DNA from: Mesonia sp008017825
Lineage (GTDB): Bacteria > Bacteroidota > Bacteroidia > Flavobacteriales > Flavobacteriaceae
Assembly: GCF_008017825.1 (NCBI RefSeq)
Contig: NZ_VRLS01000032.1
Coordinates: forward strand, 1 to 64,000
Direction: 5' to 3'
DNA length: 64,000 bases
Below, piece by piece: positions 1 through 8,046 of this stretch. Made by a program: the position numbers and the translations under genes. Under the pieces are notes generated by a model. It did not search any database and was not told where the DNA came from. It saw only the letters and a list, made by a program, of their open reading frames with translations. Within the stretch, counting starts at the first letter, position 1; each line of letters begins with the position of its first letter.

Positions 1-25
1 TCATTCGAGTGGTTTTTTTTTGTTT

Positions 26-376
26 TTATTCGTGGTGCATAAAAGCTTGTTTCTCTAATAGTTTTTCGTCGGTTTCGACGTGGTCATCATCGGGAACACA
101 ACAATCTACAGGACAAACTGCCGCACATTGAGGTTCATCGTGAAAACCTTTACATTCGGTACACTTATCTGGCACTATATAGTAAAACTCATCACTTACA
201 GGCTCTTGAGCTTCTTCGGCGTTTGCTTCTTTTCCGTTAGGCAAAACAATATCTCCATCAAGATCGGTTCCATCGGCGTAACGCCAATCATCGGCTCCCT
301 CGTAAATTGCAGTATTAGGACACTCAGGTTCACAAGCTCCGCAATTAATACACTCGTCTGTTATAATTATAGCCAT
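26..376 (-). CDS. 4Fe-4S dicluster ferredoxin
   Basis: Small (116 aa) soluble electron carrier predicted to hold two [4Fe-4S] clusters. The first motif is C9-x2-C12-x2-C15-x3-C19 followed by Pro. The second is C72-x2-C75-x8-C84-x3-C88-P with a further C92. The x8 spacing resembles YfhL-type ferredoxins. Residues 26-70 form an acidic insertion between the motifs, and the whole protein is strongly acidic. I chose the ATG at 376 because the next upstream in-frame start (457) lies beyond the -7 element at 406..413 and before the Cys motif adds only non-conserved residues. It is divergent from the acyl-CoA reductase. The physiological redox partner is not evident. Confidence 0.93.
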   Translation of the reverse strand: MAIIITDECINCGACEPECPNTAIYEGADDWRYADGTDLDGDIVLPNGKEANAEEAQEPVSDEFYYIVPDKCTECKGFHDEPQCAAVCPVDCCVPDDDHVETDEKLLEKQAFMHHE

Positions 377-395
377 TTTTTTCTTTTTATATATG

Positions 396-403
396 TAACT
401 TTG
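396..403 (+). promoter_or_regulatory. -7 element TAACTTTG for the acyl-CoA reductase operon
   Basis: Matches the Bacteroidota TAnnTTTG consensus. It lies 38 bases before the ATG at 442 and abuts the oppositely oriented element at 406..413. Confidence 0.65.
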
Positions 404-405
404 CA

Positions 406-413
406 CAAAAATA
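406..413 (-). promoter_or_regulatory. -7 element TATTTTTG for the ferredoxin gene
   Basis: On the minus strand this reads TATTTTTG, a TAnnTTTG match 29 bases upstream of the ferredoxin ATG. The two divergent -7 elements are only two bases apart. Confidence 0.6.
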
Positions 414-441
414 AAGCCATTCGGGTAGATAACCAAATAAT

Positions 442-1491
442 ATGAATGTAGAAGCACGTATCAAAACTTTTTCTTTACTAGGAAACTCATTAAAACGATT
501 TTTAAACCATGAAGAAGCTACTTCAGAAAAGGAAAATAATTTTTTCACGGTGTTAAATGAAAAAATTGATAATGCCATTCATTATAATGGTTGGTTTACG
601 AAAGAAAATATACTTTTTTCTTTAAATCAATGGAGTCTTGCCTTAGAGGAAAAAAAATTAGAAAATTGGATTTCTAATTATTCTATTGATGAAGAGAAAA
701 ACCTTACTGTAGCTATAATTATGGCTGGGAATATTCCTTTAGTAGGTTTTCATGATTTTCTTTGTGTTCTTCTTAGCGGAAATAAAGTATTGATAAAACA
801 ATCTTCTAATGATAATCAATTACTACCAGTAATTACTCAATATATCGAGGAATTAGAACCACATTTTAAAGAAAAAATTGCGTTCTCTAAAGATCGCTTA
901 GATAATTTTGATGCTGTAATCGCTACGGGGAGTAATAATACAGCTCGTTATTTTGAATATTACTTTTCTAAAAAACCTCATATTATTAGAAAAAACAGAA
1001 ATTCTGTTGCCATTCTTACCGGAAATGAAACTAAAGAGGAGCTTCAACCTTTAGGAGAAGATATTTTTCGTTATTACGGGTTAGGATGCCGTAATGTTTC
1101 AAAACTATATATTCCTAAAGAACAAAAATTAGATTACTTTTTTGAAGCTATTTATGATTGGCACCCTATTATTGATTCTAACAAGTATGCTAATAATTAT
1201 GATTACAACAAGGCGGTGTATCTAATGAGTGAATATAAAATTTTAGATAACGGCTTTTTAGTGCTTAAAAAAGACGAATCTTTCTCCTCTCCTATTGCCT
1301 CTGTTTTTTATGAGGAATATGAAGATCTAGAACAATTAAAGTTAAACCTGAAAAAAGAAGAAGAAAACATACAATGTATAGTTTCTAATGGATTGGAAAA
1401 CCATCACATTCCTTTTGGAAAAACTCAACAACCACAATTAGCCGATTATGCCGATAATGTAGATACCATGAAATTTTTAACTCAGTTATAG
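442..1491 (+). CDS. LuxC-like acyl-CoA reductase family protein
   Basis: A 349-residue member of the acyl-CoA reductase (LuxC) branch of the aldehyde dehydrogenase superfamily. Visible features are the nucleotide-binding segment around residues 90-130 (MAGNIPLVGFHDF) and the likely nucleophile Cys216 in GLGCRNVSK. It is the first gene of an operon with serC and serA-like genes, 17 bases before serC. No lux genes are nearby, so bioluminescence is not implied. The natural substrate is unknown; reduction of an acyl-thioester or acyl-phosphate to an aldehyde is the family activity. The same context is common in Flavobacteriaceae as far as I recall. Confidence 0.88.
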   Translation: MNVEARIKTFSLLGNSLKRFLNHEEATSEKENNFFTVLNEKIDNAIHYNGWFTKENILFSLNQWSLALEEKKLENWISNYSIDEEKNLTVAIIMAGNIPLVGFHDFLCVLLSGNKVLIKQSSNDNQLLPVITQYIEELEPHFKEKIAFSKDRLDNFDAVIATGSNNTARYFEYYFSKKPHIIRKNRNSVAILTGNETKEELQPLGEDIFRYYGLGCRNVSKLYIPKEQKLDYFFEAIYDWHPIIDSNKYANNYDYNKAVYLMSEYKILDNGFLVLKKDESFSSPIASVFYEEYEDLEQLKLNLKKEEENIQCIVSNGLENHHIPFGKTQQPQLADYADNVDTMKFLTQL

Positions 1492-1508
1492 TTTTTAAAA
1501 TAGAATTT

Positions 1509-2573
1509 ATGAAAAAACACAATTTTAGCGCAGGCCCTTGTATTTTACCTCACTCGGTATTTAAAGAAGCTTCTGCAGCCGTATTAGATTTTAATAATTC
1601 TGGTTTATCTATTTTAGAAATTTCACACCGTAGTAAAGATTTTGTGAATGTAATGGAAGAAGCAAGATCATTAGTTTTGGACTTATTGCAATTAAAAAAT
1701 AAGGGTTATCAGGCTCTATTTTTACACGGTGGTGCGAGCACTCAATTTTTAAGTGTTGCTTACAATTTATTAGAAAAAAAGGCAGCCTATTTAAATACAG
1801 GAACTTGGTCTTCTAAAGCGATAAAAGAAGCTAAAATATTTGGAGAAATAGTTGAAGTGGATTCGTCTAAAGATAAATCATTCAGCTACATACCTAAAAA
1901 ATATTCTATAGATCGTTCTTATGATTATTTTCATTGTACAAGTAATAACACCATTTATGGAACTCAAATCAAGAAATTTCCTCAAATAGAAATTCCACTG
2001 GTTTGCGATATGAGTAGCGATATTTTTTCGAGACAATTAGATTTTAGTCAATTTGATTTAATCTATGCTGGAGCTCAAAAAAATATGGGTCCGGCAGGGA
2101 CTACTTTAGTGGTTGTAAAAGAATCAATTTTAGGAAAAGTAACCAGAGAAATTCCTTCTCTTCTTAATTATCAAGTTCAAATTGAAAAAGAAAGCATGTT
2201 TAATACCCCTGCGGTTTATGCGGTTTATGTTTCTTTACTTAATTTAAGATGGTTACAATCTCTTGGCGGAATAAAAGCTATAGAAGAGATCAATGAAAAG
2301 AAAGCACAATTGTTTTATTCAGAAATTGATATTAATCCTTTGTTTAAAGGCTATGCGGCTAAAGAAGATCGATCTATAATGAACGCTACTTTTAATCTGG
2401 AAGATAAAAAATTAGAGCCTTTATTTAATCAATTATTAGAAGAAGCAAATATCAACGGACTTAACGGACATCGTAGTGTGGGTGGTTATAGAGCTTCTAT
2501 GTATAATGCACTCCCGTTGTCTAGTGTTGAAACTTTGGTGGAAGTAATGAATGAATTAGAAAGAAAAGCATAA
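1509..2573 (+). CDS. serC: Phosphoserine aminotransferase
   Basis: Converts 3-phosphohydroxypyruvate and glutamate to 3-phosphoserine and 2-oxoglutarate in serine biosynthesis, and also serves pyridoxal phosphate synthesis in some bacteria. Class V aminotransferase of 354 aa, a normal length. HGGASTQF at 73-80 binds the cofactor phosphate, and Lys191 in GAQKNMGPAG forms the PLP Schiff base. The conserved C-terminal GHRSVGGYRAS region is intact. It is followed after one base by the serA-like gene, so the two steps are co-transcribed. Confidence 0.96.
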   Translation: MKKHNFSAGPCILPHSVFKEASAAVLDFNNSGLSILEISHRSKDFVNVMEEARSLVLDLLQLKNKGYQALFLHGGASTQFLSVAYNLLEKKAAYLNTGTWSSKAIKEAKIFGEIVEVDSSKDKSFSYIPKKYSIDRSYDYFHCTSNNTIYGTQIKKFPQIEIPLVCDMSSDIFSRQLDFSQFDLIYAGAQKNMGPAGTTLVVVKESILGKVTREIPSLLNYQVQIEKESMFNTPAVYAVYVSLLNLRWLQSLGGIKAIEEINEKKAQLFYSEIDINPLFKGYAAKEDRSIMNATFNLEDKKLEPLFNQLLEEANINGLNGHRSVGGYRASMYNALPLSSVETLVEVMNELERKA

Positions 2574-2574
2574 G

Positions 2575-3531
2575 ATGAATATATTAATTAATGACGGACT
2601 TTCCGTTAACGGAATAAAAGCCTTAGAAGAAGCTAAATTTAAAGTTTTCTATACGAAAGTTGCTCCATCTCAATTGGCCGATTATATCAATAAAAATAAC
2701 ATTGAAATTATTTTAGTTCGTAGTACCACAAAAATTAGTGAGGAACTAATAGATCAATGCCCAAAACTTCAACTTATTGGGCGTGCTGGTGTTGGTTTAG
2801 ATAATATAAATGTCGCTTACGCGGAAACAAAAGGCATTAAGGTAATTCATACTCCCAATGCATCTTCTCGAAGCGTAGCCGAAATGGTTTTTGCCCATAT
2901 TTTTAGTAACGTACGCTTTCTAAAAAACACTAATCAAGATATGCCTTTAGAAGGGGATTCTAGATTTAAAGAATTAAAAAAAGCGTACAGTAATGCTAGC
3001 GAACTTTACGGAAAAACATTAGGAATTATAGGTTTTGGTAGAATTGGTAAAGAAGTTGCCAAAATAGCATTAGGTTTAGGAATGAAAGTTATCGCTCGTG
3101 ATAACAAAGTGGGTAATGCCGAAATTAAAATTGATTTTTTTGATGGTCAAGAAGTTACTCTTTCGGTTGCTACAGCACCATTAAATGAAGTTTTAGAAGA
3201 TTCAGATATCGTAACCATTCACGTTCCTAAGCAAGATAATTACCTCATCGGGAAAGAAGAACTTGAGCTTATGAAACCAAATGCAGGAATTATCAATACT
3301 TCCAGAGGTGGTATAGTAGATGAAGTAGCTTTAGTAAATGCACTAAATGACAAGAAAATAGCATTTGCAGGATTAGATGTGTTTGATAGAGAACCCACTC
3401 CAGAAATTCAGATTTTAATGCACCCTGCCATTTCTTTAAGTCCGCATATCGCAGGTTCTACAGTAGAATCTCAAGACAAAATAGGTGTCGAGCTTGCTAA
3501 TCAAATAATTAATATATTCGCAAAGAACTAA
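2575..3531 (+). CDS. serA: D-2-hydroxyacid dehydrogenase (phosphoglycerate dehydrogenase type)
   Basis: NAD-dependent dehydrogenase of 318 aa, most likely oxidising 3-phosphoglycerate, the first step of serine synthesis. The Rossmann motif GFGRIG is at 153-158. Catalytic residues Arg244 (NTSRGG), Glu273 (FDREPTP) and His291 (SPHIAG) are present. It is the short form without a C-terminal ACT domain, so serine feedback through ACT is not expected. Position one base after serC supports the serine assignment over other 2-hydroxyacids. No serB phosphatase is seen in the window. Confidence 0.9.
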   Translation: MNILINDGLSVNGIKALEEAKFKVFYTKVAPSQLADYINKNNIEIILVRSTTKISEELIDQCPKLQLIGRAGVGLDNINVAYAETKGIKVIHTPNASSRSVAEMVFAHIFSNVRFLKNTNQDMPLEGDSRFKELKKAYSNASELYGKTLGIIGFGRIGKEVAKIALGLGMKVIARDNKVGNAEIKIDFFDGQEVTLSVATAPLNEVLEDSDIVTIHVPKQDNYLIGKEELELMKPNAGIINTSRGGIVDEVALVNALNDKKIAFAGLDVFDREPTPEIQILMHPAISLSPHIAGSTVESQDKIGVELANQIINIFAKN

Positions 3532-3546
3532 CAAAATTTAAAACCA

Positions 3547-4281
3547 ATGCAAAAAATTATTTTCATCTGTGCTTTTCTCTTATTTTCTGCTATTAGCTTT
3601 GCACAAGTTCAAACTGGTAAAGCTTCTTTTTATGCCGATAAATTTGAGGGAAGAAGAACCGCAAGCGGAGTAAAATATTACCATAATAAACCTACAGCTG
3701 CACACCGCCACTTGCCTTTTGGTACAAAAGTAAGAGTAACTAACTTAGCAAATAATAAAACTACTGTTGTAGAAATTAACGATAGAGGTCCTTTTGTGAG
3801 TGGAAGAATTATAGATCTTTCTAAATCTTCTGCACAAAAATTAGACTATATAGGAATGGGAGTTACCGATGTTGTGATTGAAGTTATTGGAGATGGTAGT
3901 GATGATATTGCAGATGTTTCTACACCTGCAGATAACGGAGAGACTTCTTCTACCTCTACTTCTACTAATCCAGATGCTCCAGTAGCCAATGTAGAACCTT
4001 TAGAGTTTTATGAGTTAAATATAAATAGAATTGAGCCAGACTGGTTTGGAGTTCAGATTGGTAGTTTTCAAGAACTTGCTAATTTAATTCGTTTAGCAGA
4101 TAATCTTAAAGCTAGTTACCAAAGAGATGTCACTGTACAGGTAAAAGTGGTGCAAGATATTAAAGTATATACACTTGTGGTTGGTAAATTTAATTCTAGA
4201 GAAAAAGCAGAAAAATTTAGAGATGAAGTTTCTAATAGATATCCAGGAAGCTTTATTATAGATTTTTCTAAGTTTCAATAA
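3547..4281 (+). CDS. rlpA: RlpA-like septal ring protein with SPOR domain
   Basis: Exported cell-wall protein of 244 aa. Residues 1-20 are a signal peptide ending in SFAQ. Residues about 22-115 form the double-psi beta-barrel of RlpA (ASFYADKFEGRRTASG, INDRGPF with the catalytic-type Asp). A Ser/Thr-rich linker follows at about 117-150. The C-terminal 80 residues match a SPOR domain (WFGVQIGSF to GKFNSREKAEKF), which binds denuded septal glycan strands. The family includes lytic transglycosylases acting during cell division. It follows the serA-like gene by 15 bases. Confidence 0.9.
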   Translation: MQKIIFICAFLLFSAISFAQVQTGKASFYADKFEGRRTASGVKYYHNKPTAAHRHLPFGTKVRVTNLANNKTTVVEINDRGPFVSGRIIDLSKSSAQKLDYIGMGVTDVVIEVIGDGSDDIADVSTPADNGETSSTSTSTNPDAPVANVEPLEFYELNINRIEPDWFGVQIGSFQELANLIRLADNLKASYQRDVTVQVKVVQDIKVYTLVVGKFNSREKAEKFRDEVSNRYPGSFIIDFSKFQ

Positions 4282-4295
4282 GACTTATTAATATT

Positions 4296-4703
4296 ATGAA
4301 AAAATTTATTCTTTTTTGTGCTGTACTTTTTGGAATTTATAGTTGCAGTAGTACTAAAAACATAGATAAACCTGGAAAGAAAAATCCTACATCTGTTACT
4401 AATGATACCGTAAGGATTGCCAATGATAGTCTAGAATATGAAATAATTATCATAGAACCTGGTTTTAATTCTTGGCTTGCTACACAACGACCGAAAGAGC
4501 ATTATAGTTTGAGTTTACTAGAAAAGAAAAATTCTTTTATGGTCTCCTCCTACAATAGCAGAGTAACTACAGGTAATTACAATAGAGACTTATACTCTTG
4601 GGAGATTAACTATGATTCAACCCTTAAGTATGGTTTAGAAGTAAATTATTTACTGTACCAATATCTTCAATATTTTCAAGAAAAATACAACCAAAAACTT
4701 TAG
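4296..4703 (+). CDS. DUF6146 family lipoprotein
   Basis: A 135-residue predicted lipoprotein; the signal peptide ends in the lipobox-like YSCSS with Cys at about residue 17. The remainder matches the Flavobacteriia DUF6146 pattern (EPGFNSWLATQRP, YNRDLYSWEINYDS), as far as I recall the family. Function is unknown. It sits 14 bases after rlpA and 9 bases before the DUF6787 gene. Confidence 0.82.
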   Translation: MKKFILFCAVLFGIYSCSSTKNIDKPGKKNPTSVTNDTVRIANDSLEYEIIIIEPGFNSWLATQRPKEHYSLSLLEKKNSFMVSSYNSRVTTGNYNRDLYSWEINYDSTLKYGLEVNYLLYQYLQYFQEKYNQKL

Positions 4704-4712
4704 GAGCTATAT

Positions 4713-5036
4713 ATGGAAAAATTGAAAGAGCGCTGGGGAATTGAATCTAATTGGCAAATCATTATCATTTTTATTGTTTTTGGAATCACAGGTTCATCAT
4801 CTGTCTATGTTGCAAAACCTCTTCTTGCTTGGTTAAATCTAGATAGAGGTCACTTCTCTGAAGGATTTTGGTTTGGAGGTTTTATATATTATTTCTTAAG
4901 AATTATTCTTGTCTTTCCTATTTACCAAGTATTATTAGTAAGTTTTGGTTGGCTTTTTGGTCAGTTTAAATTCTTCTGGGAGTTCGAAAAGAAAATGTTA
5001 AGCCGAATGGGATTAAAATTTCTCTTTAAATCATAA
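4713..5036 (+). CDS. DUF6787 family inner membrane protein
   Basis: A 107-residue membrane protein with hydrophobic segments at about 16-37 and 58-92, and conserved start KLKERWGIESNWQ. It matches DUF6787, of unknown function, from memory of the family. It is the last gene of the operon that begins at 442; its stop codon overlaps the A-tract of the following terminator. Confidence 0.82.
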   Translation: MEKLKERWGIESNWQIIIIFIVFGITGSSSVYVAKPLLAWLNLDRGHFSEGFWFGGFIYYFLRIILVFPIYQVLLVSFGWLFGQFKFFWEFEKKMLSRMGLKFLFKS

Positions 5037-5063
5037 AAAAAGTCCGCGTAAAGCGGACTTTTT
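5037..5063. terminator. Bidirectional rho-independent terminator
   Basis: AAAAAGTCCGC pairs with GCGGACTTTTT around a GTAAA loop. It separates the rightward operon ending at 5036 from the leftward gene ending at 5085. Confidence 0.9.
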
Positions 5064-5084
5064 AAATTTTATAAAGCATTTTGA

Positions 5085-5633
5085 TTAAGCGTGTTGTAAA
5101 TCGTGTTTACCTTCTTTAATCTCTTCAATTAGTTTGCTATTAAATGCAGGCAAATCATCTGGGTTTCTACTTGTAACTAAACCTTCATCTACCACAACTT
5201 CTTTATCTTCCCAATTTGCTCCAGCATTTATTAAATCCTTTTTAATAGAAGGATAAGAAGTCATGGTTCTTCCTTTTACAACTTCTGCGTTGATTAGAGA
5301 CCAAGGACCGTGACATATAGAAGCTACAGGTTTACTTTGTTTAAAGAAGTCTTTAATAAAAGTTATTGCATCTTCCTCTATTCTCAATTTATCTGGATTA
5401 ATAACCCCACCTGGTAAAACAAGAGCATTATACTCATTTGCAGATACACTGTCTAAAGTTTTATCTACCTTATATTCCTTGCTCCAATTCCCTTCATCCC
5501 AAGCTTTAATACTTCCAGATTTTAAACTTACAATATCGACTTCAAAACCTTCATTTTCCATCGCTTCTTTAGGTGATTTTAATTCACTTTCTTCAAATCC
5601 GTCGGTTGCTAAAATGGCAATTCTCTTTTTCAT
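5085..5633 (-). CDS. DJ-1/PfpI-type glutamine amidotransferase-like protein
   Basis: Cytosolic 182-residue protein of the DJ-1/PfpI superfamily (general stress protein 18 / YhbO type). The nucleophile elbow is Cys107-His108 in SICHGPWSL, with the conserved Glu in the N-terminal GFEESEL. Members act in protein or nucleotide deglycation, or as small-molecule hydrolases; the exact reaction cannot be read from the sequence. I use the ATG at 5633, since the 17 residues upstream are Lys/Arg-rich and not part of the fold. Confidence 0.9.
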   Translation of the reverse strand: MKKRIAILATDGFEESELKSPKEAMENEGFEVDIVSLKSGSIKAWDEGNWSKEYKVDKTLDSVSANEYNALVLPGGVINPDKLRIEEDAITFIKDFFKQSKPVASICHGPWSLINAEVVKGRTMTSYPSIKKDLINAGANWEDKEVVVDEGLVTSRNPDDLPAFNSKLIEEIKEGKHDLQHA

Positions 5634-5739
5634 AGTTTTAGTTTTTTTGATTAATTTTCTTTTCCGTAAAGATAAAATACTCATTACGAAGACTCTATTA
5701 AAAAAAATCTAAACCCTTTTTGAGAAACGTTAAACTTTA

Positions 5740-6687
5740 TTAAGAAGAGAGTTTATCTATCTGTTTCTTCTTTTTTTTTATACGGTTTTTTTCCTCTTCT
5801 AACTCTTCCATCTCTTGATAATAAGCAGGCTCGGCAAAACTATTAGGAGTGATGGTTTCATTTCTATAAAGAGCATATTGAACGGTAAATTCTGCTCCAA
5901 AAAACATAATTAAACAAGAATAAAAAACCCAAAGTAGAATAAGAATTACAGAAGAAGCTCCTCCATAAACAGAGGCAGGGTCACTTTCGCTAAAGTAAAA
6001 GCCTAATAAATATTTACCTAATAAGAATAAAACGGTGGTAAGTGAAGCCCCAACAAAAGTGATTTTCCATCTTATTTTAATGTCAGGTAAAAGCTTAAAG
6101 ATACCTGCAAAGAGAGTTCCTATAAAAATGTAACTTAATAGAAAATTAAAAACCTCTAACGAGTAGGAAGTGATTTCTGGAGCATAATTACTTATATATT
6201 CGCTTAAAGCGGAAACTACTGTAGAGATGACCAATGAAATCAATAACATAAAACCAATCACGATAATCATACCAAATGAAATAGCTCTATCTAAGATCAT
6301 TCGCATTAAATTATCTTTTTTAGCTCTTACGCTCCATATTCTATTCATCGCTTTTTTCAATTGAAAAAAAGCTCCTGTTGCACCAAAAATAAGCATTAAG
6401 ACACTTACCGTAATATTAAGAAAGTTTTCTCCTTTTATACGGGCATTGGTTATCATCGTTTCTATAGTTAGAGCCGTTTCTTCCCCAGTGAATGAAGCAA
6501 CTTCTGAAATAATTTTCCCTTGAACATCTGATGTTTCAAAGAAATATCCCGCTATGGTAATAATGATAATGAGCAAAGAAGGTAATGAGAACAAAGTATA
6601 ATATGCAATTACGGCACTTTGCTCAAACGGACTATTACTCATCCATTGCTCATAGGTCTTCTTTATAAACTGAAACGTCTTTTTCAT
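5740..6687 (-). CDS. YihY/BrkB family inner membrane protein
   Basis: A 315-residue polytopic protein with about six transmembrane segments. The N-terminus (residues 1-45) has the conserved pattern SPFEQSAVIAYYTLFSLPSL, and residues 240-275 carry the conserved VYGGASSVILILLWVFYSC stretch. The cytoplasmic C-terminal tail is a charged coiled coil (EMEELEEEKNR followed by a Lys run). The older name ribonuclease BN is wrong for this family; function is unknown. It lies downstream of proline dehydrogenase but is separated from it by a terminator. Confidence 0.9.
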   Translation of the reverse strand: MKKTFQFIKKTYEQWMSNSPFEQSAVIAYYTLFSLPSLLIIIITIAGYFFETSDVQGKIISEVASFTGEETALTIETMITNARIKGENFLNITVSVLMLIFGATGAFFQLKKAMNRIWSVRAKKDNLMRMILDRAISFGMIIVIGFMLLISLVISTVVSALSEYISNYAPEITSYSLEVFNFLLSYIFIGTLFAGIFKLLPDIKIRWKITFVGASLTTVLFLLGKYLLGFYFSESDPASVYGGASSVILILLWVFYSCLIMFFGAEFTVQYALYRNETITPNSFAEPAYYQEMEELEEEKNRIKKKKKQIDKLSS

Positions 6688-6712
6688 AGATTAACAATTA
6701 CTTCTGTAAAAT

Positions 6713-6740
6713 AAAAAATCCATCTGAAGCAGATGGATTT
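6713..6740 (-). terminator. Terminator of the proline dehydrogenase gene
   Basis: An 11-bp perfect stem, AAATCCATCTG with CAGATGGATTT, has a 3-base loop. It is followed on the minus strand by a T tract. Confidence 0.88.
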
Positions 6741-6765
6741 TATTTCGTTAAAAAAGCTGTAAAAT

Positions 6766-7956
6766 TTACGCAATACGTTTGGTAAATTGTCCTTCTCTTC
6801 TTTGCTTTTCTTCTAGCAGTAAAGCATATTCCCTTCCCGTTTGACCTTTCACTGAGGAGTTTTCTTGCGCTCTTCTCATTAAATAAGGTATTACATCTCT
6901 AATAGGCCCAAAAGGAACCAATTTAGCTGCATTATACCCATTTAAACCTAAATTGAAAGAGATATGATCACTCATTCCAAAAAGCTGACTAAACCAAATG
7001 CGATCATCATCTTTGCTAATGTCTTTTTCTTCCATTAACTGCATGGTTAAATAAGTACTTACCTCATTATGGGTTCCTATATAAAGAGCTATTTCATCTA
7101 GATTTTGCATCGCATAGTAAATAACCGCATTAAAATTCACATCGGTAGCTTCTTTATCTTCACATATAGGAGTTGGATAACCCATTTTATCTGCTCTAGC
7201 ATTTTCTTTTTCCATGTAAGCACCACGTACAACTTTGGCTCCTATCTTAAACCCTCTATTTTTAGCTCTTTTATGTAAATCTTTAATATATTGAAGTCTA
7301 TCCCAACGGTAACACTGCAAAGTGTTATAAACAATAACTTTTTCTTGGTTGTATTTAGACATCATTTCTTCTAGAAGATCGTCTGCAGCATCTTGCATCC
7401 AAGACTCTTCAGCATCAGCTAAAATTCTCATATCTAACTTGTAAGCCAACTCACAAATTTCATCGACACGGTCTACAATTCTATCCCACTCTTCTTGATC
7501 TTCTTTGGTAAGCTCTTCTTTTGCAGATACTTTTTCCCATATTGCAAACCTTCCTATTCCTGTAGGTTTAAATACCGTAAACGGAATTTCTTTTCTGCGG
7601 TTAGCAAAAGTTACAATTCCTGTTTTAGTGTTTAATGCTTTATCAAATTCAGCTTCTTCTTCTTTTCCTTCAGAAGAATAATCTAATACACTATGTACAT
7701 GCATTTCATGCATTTTCTTAATTACAGGTAAGCAATCTTCTTTAGAAGTACCGCCACAAAACATCTTAAAAATAGTCTTCTTAATAATACCTTCTACGGG
7801 TAAATGAAGTTTTAGGGCTAAATTTGTAAGTTTGGTTCCTATGCTAACCAAAACGCCTTTATTCATCATACTAAAAATAAATAGTGATTTTTTTAACTCA
7901 CTATCGCTTTTTAAAGCAAAGGCTCTCTTTGTATTATTAAAAATCTTTGTAACCAT
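6766..7956 (-). CDS. Proline dehydrogenase
   Basis: FAD-dependent enzyme oxidising proline to 1-pyrroline-5-carboxylate, 396 aa, monofunctional (no P5C dehydrogenase domain as in long PutA). Recognisable elements are AEESWMQDAADDL, KVVRGAYMEKENARA with the substrate-contact Arg, and IGTHNE. The C-terminal QLFGMSDHISFNLG and YLMRRAQENSS belong to the PRODH barrel. The second half-reaction enzyme is not in this window. A TATATTTG element on the minus strand lies 17 bases before the ATG. Confidence 0.93.
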   Translation of the reverse strand: MVTKIFNNTKRAFALKSDSELKKSLFIFSMMNKGVLVSIGTKLTNLALKLHLPVEGIIKKTIFKMFCGGTSKEDCLPVIKKMHEMHVHSVLDYSSEGKEEEAEFDKALNTKTGIVTFANRRKEIPFTVFKPTGIGRFAIWEKVSAKEELTKEDQEEWDRIVDRVDEICELAYKLDMRILADAEESWMQDAADDLLEEMMSKYNQEKVIVYNTLQCYRWDRLQYIKDLHKRAKNRGFKIGAKVVRGAYMEKENARADKMGYPTPICEDKEATDVNFNAVIYYAMQNLDEIALYIGTHNEVSTYLTMQLMEEKDISKDDDRIWFSQLFGMSDHISFNLGLNGYNAAKLVPFGPIRDVIPYLMRRAQENSSVKGQTGREYALLLEEKQRREGQFTKRIA

Positions 7957-7973
7957 TAACGCTATTTTTTTTG

Positions 7974-7981
7974 CAAATATA
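7974..7981 (-). promoter_or_regulatory. -7 element TATATTTG for proline dehydrogenase
   Basis: TAnnTTTG match on the minus strand, 17 bases upstream of the ATG at 7956. Confidence 0.6.
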
Positions 7982-8046
7982 AGTCGTGAAGTAACAATAT
8001 TTTATTTTTTCTAATTAATTTCGACGTTCATTTAACATCAATTTTA

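Noticed and set aside
80..445. Open frame antisense to the ferredoxin
   Set aside because: It has no recognised motif and is opposite a gene with two complete Cys clusters.
442..1491. Bioluminescence gene (LuxC) suggesting a lux operon
   Set aside because: No luxA, luxB, luxD or luxE homologues are nearby; the neighbours are serine genes.
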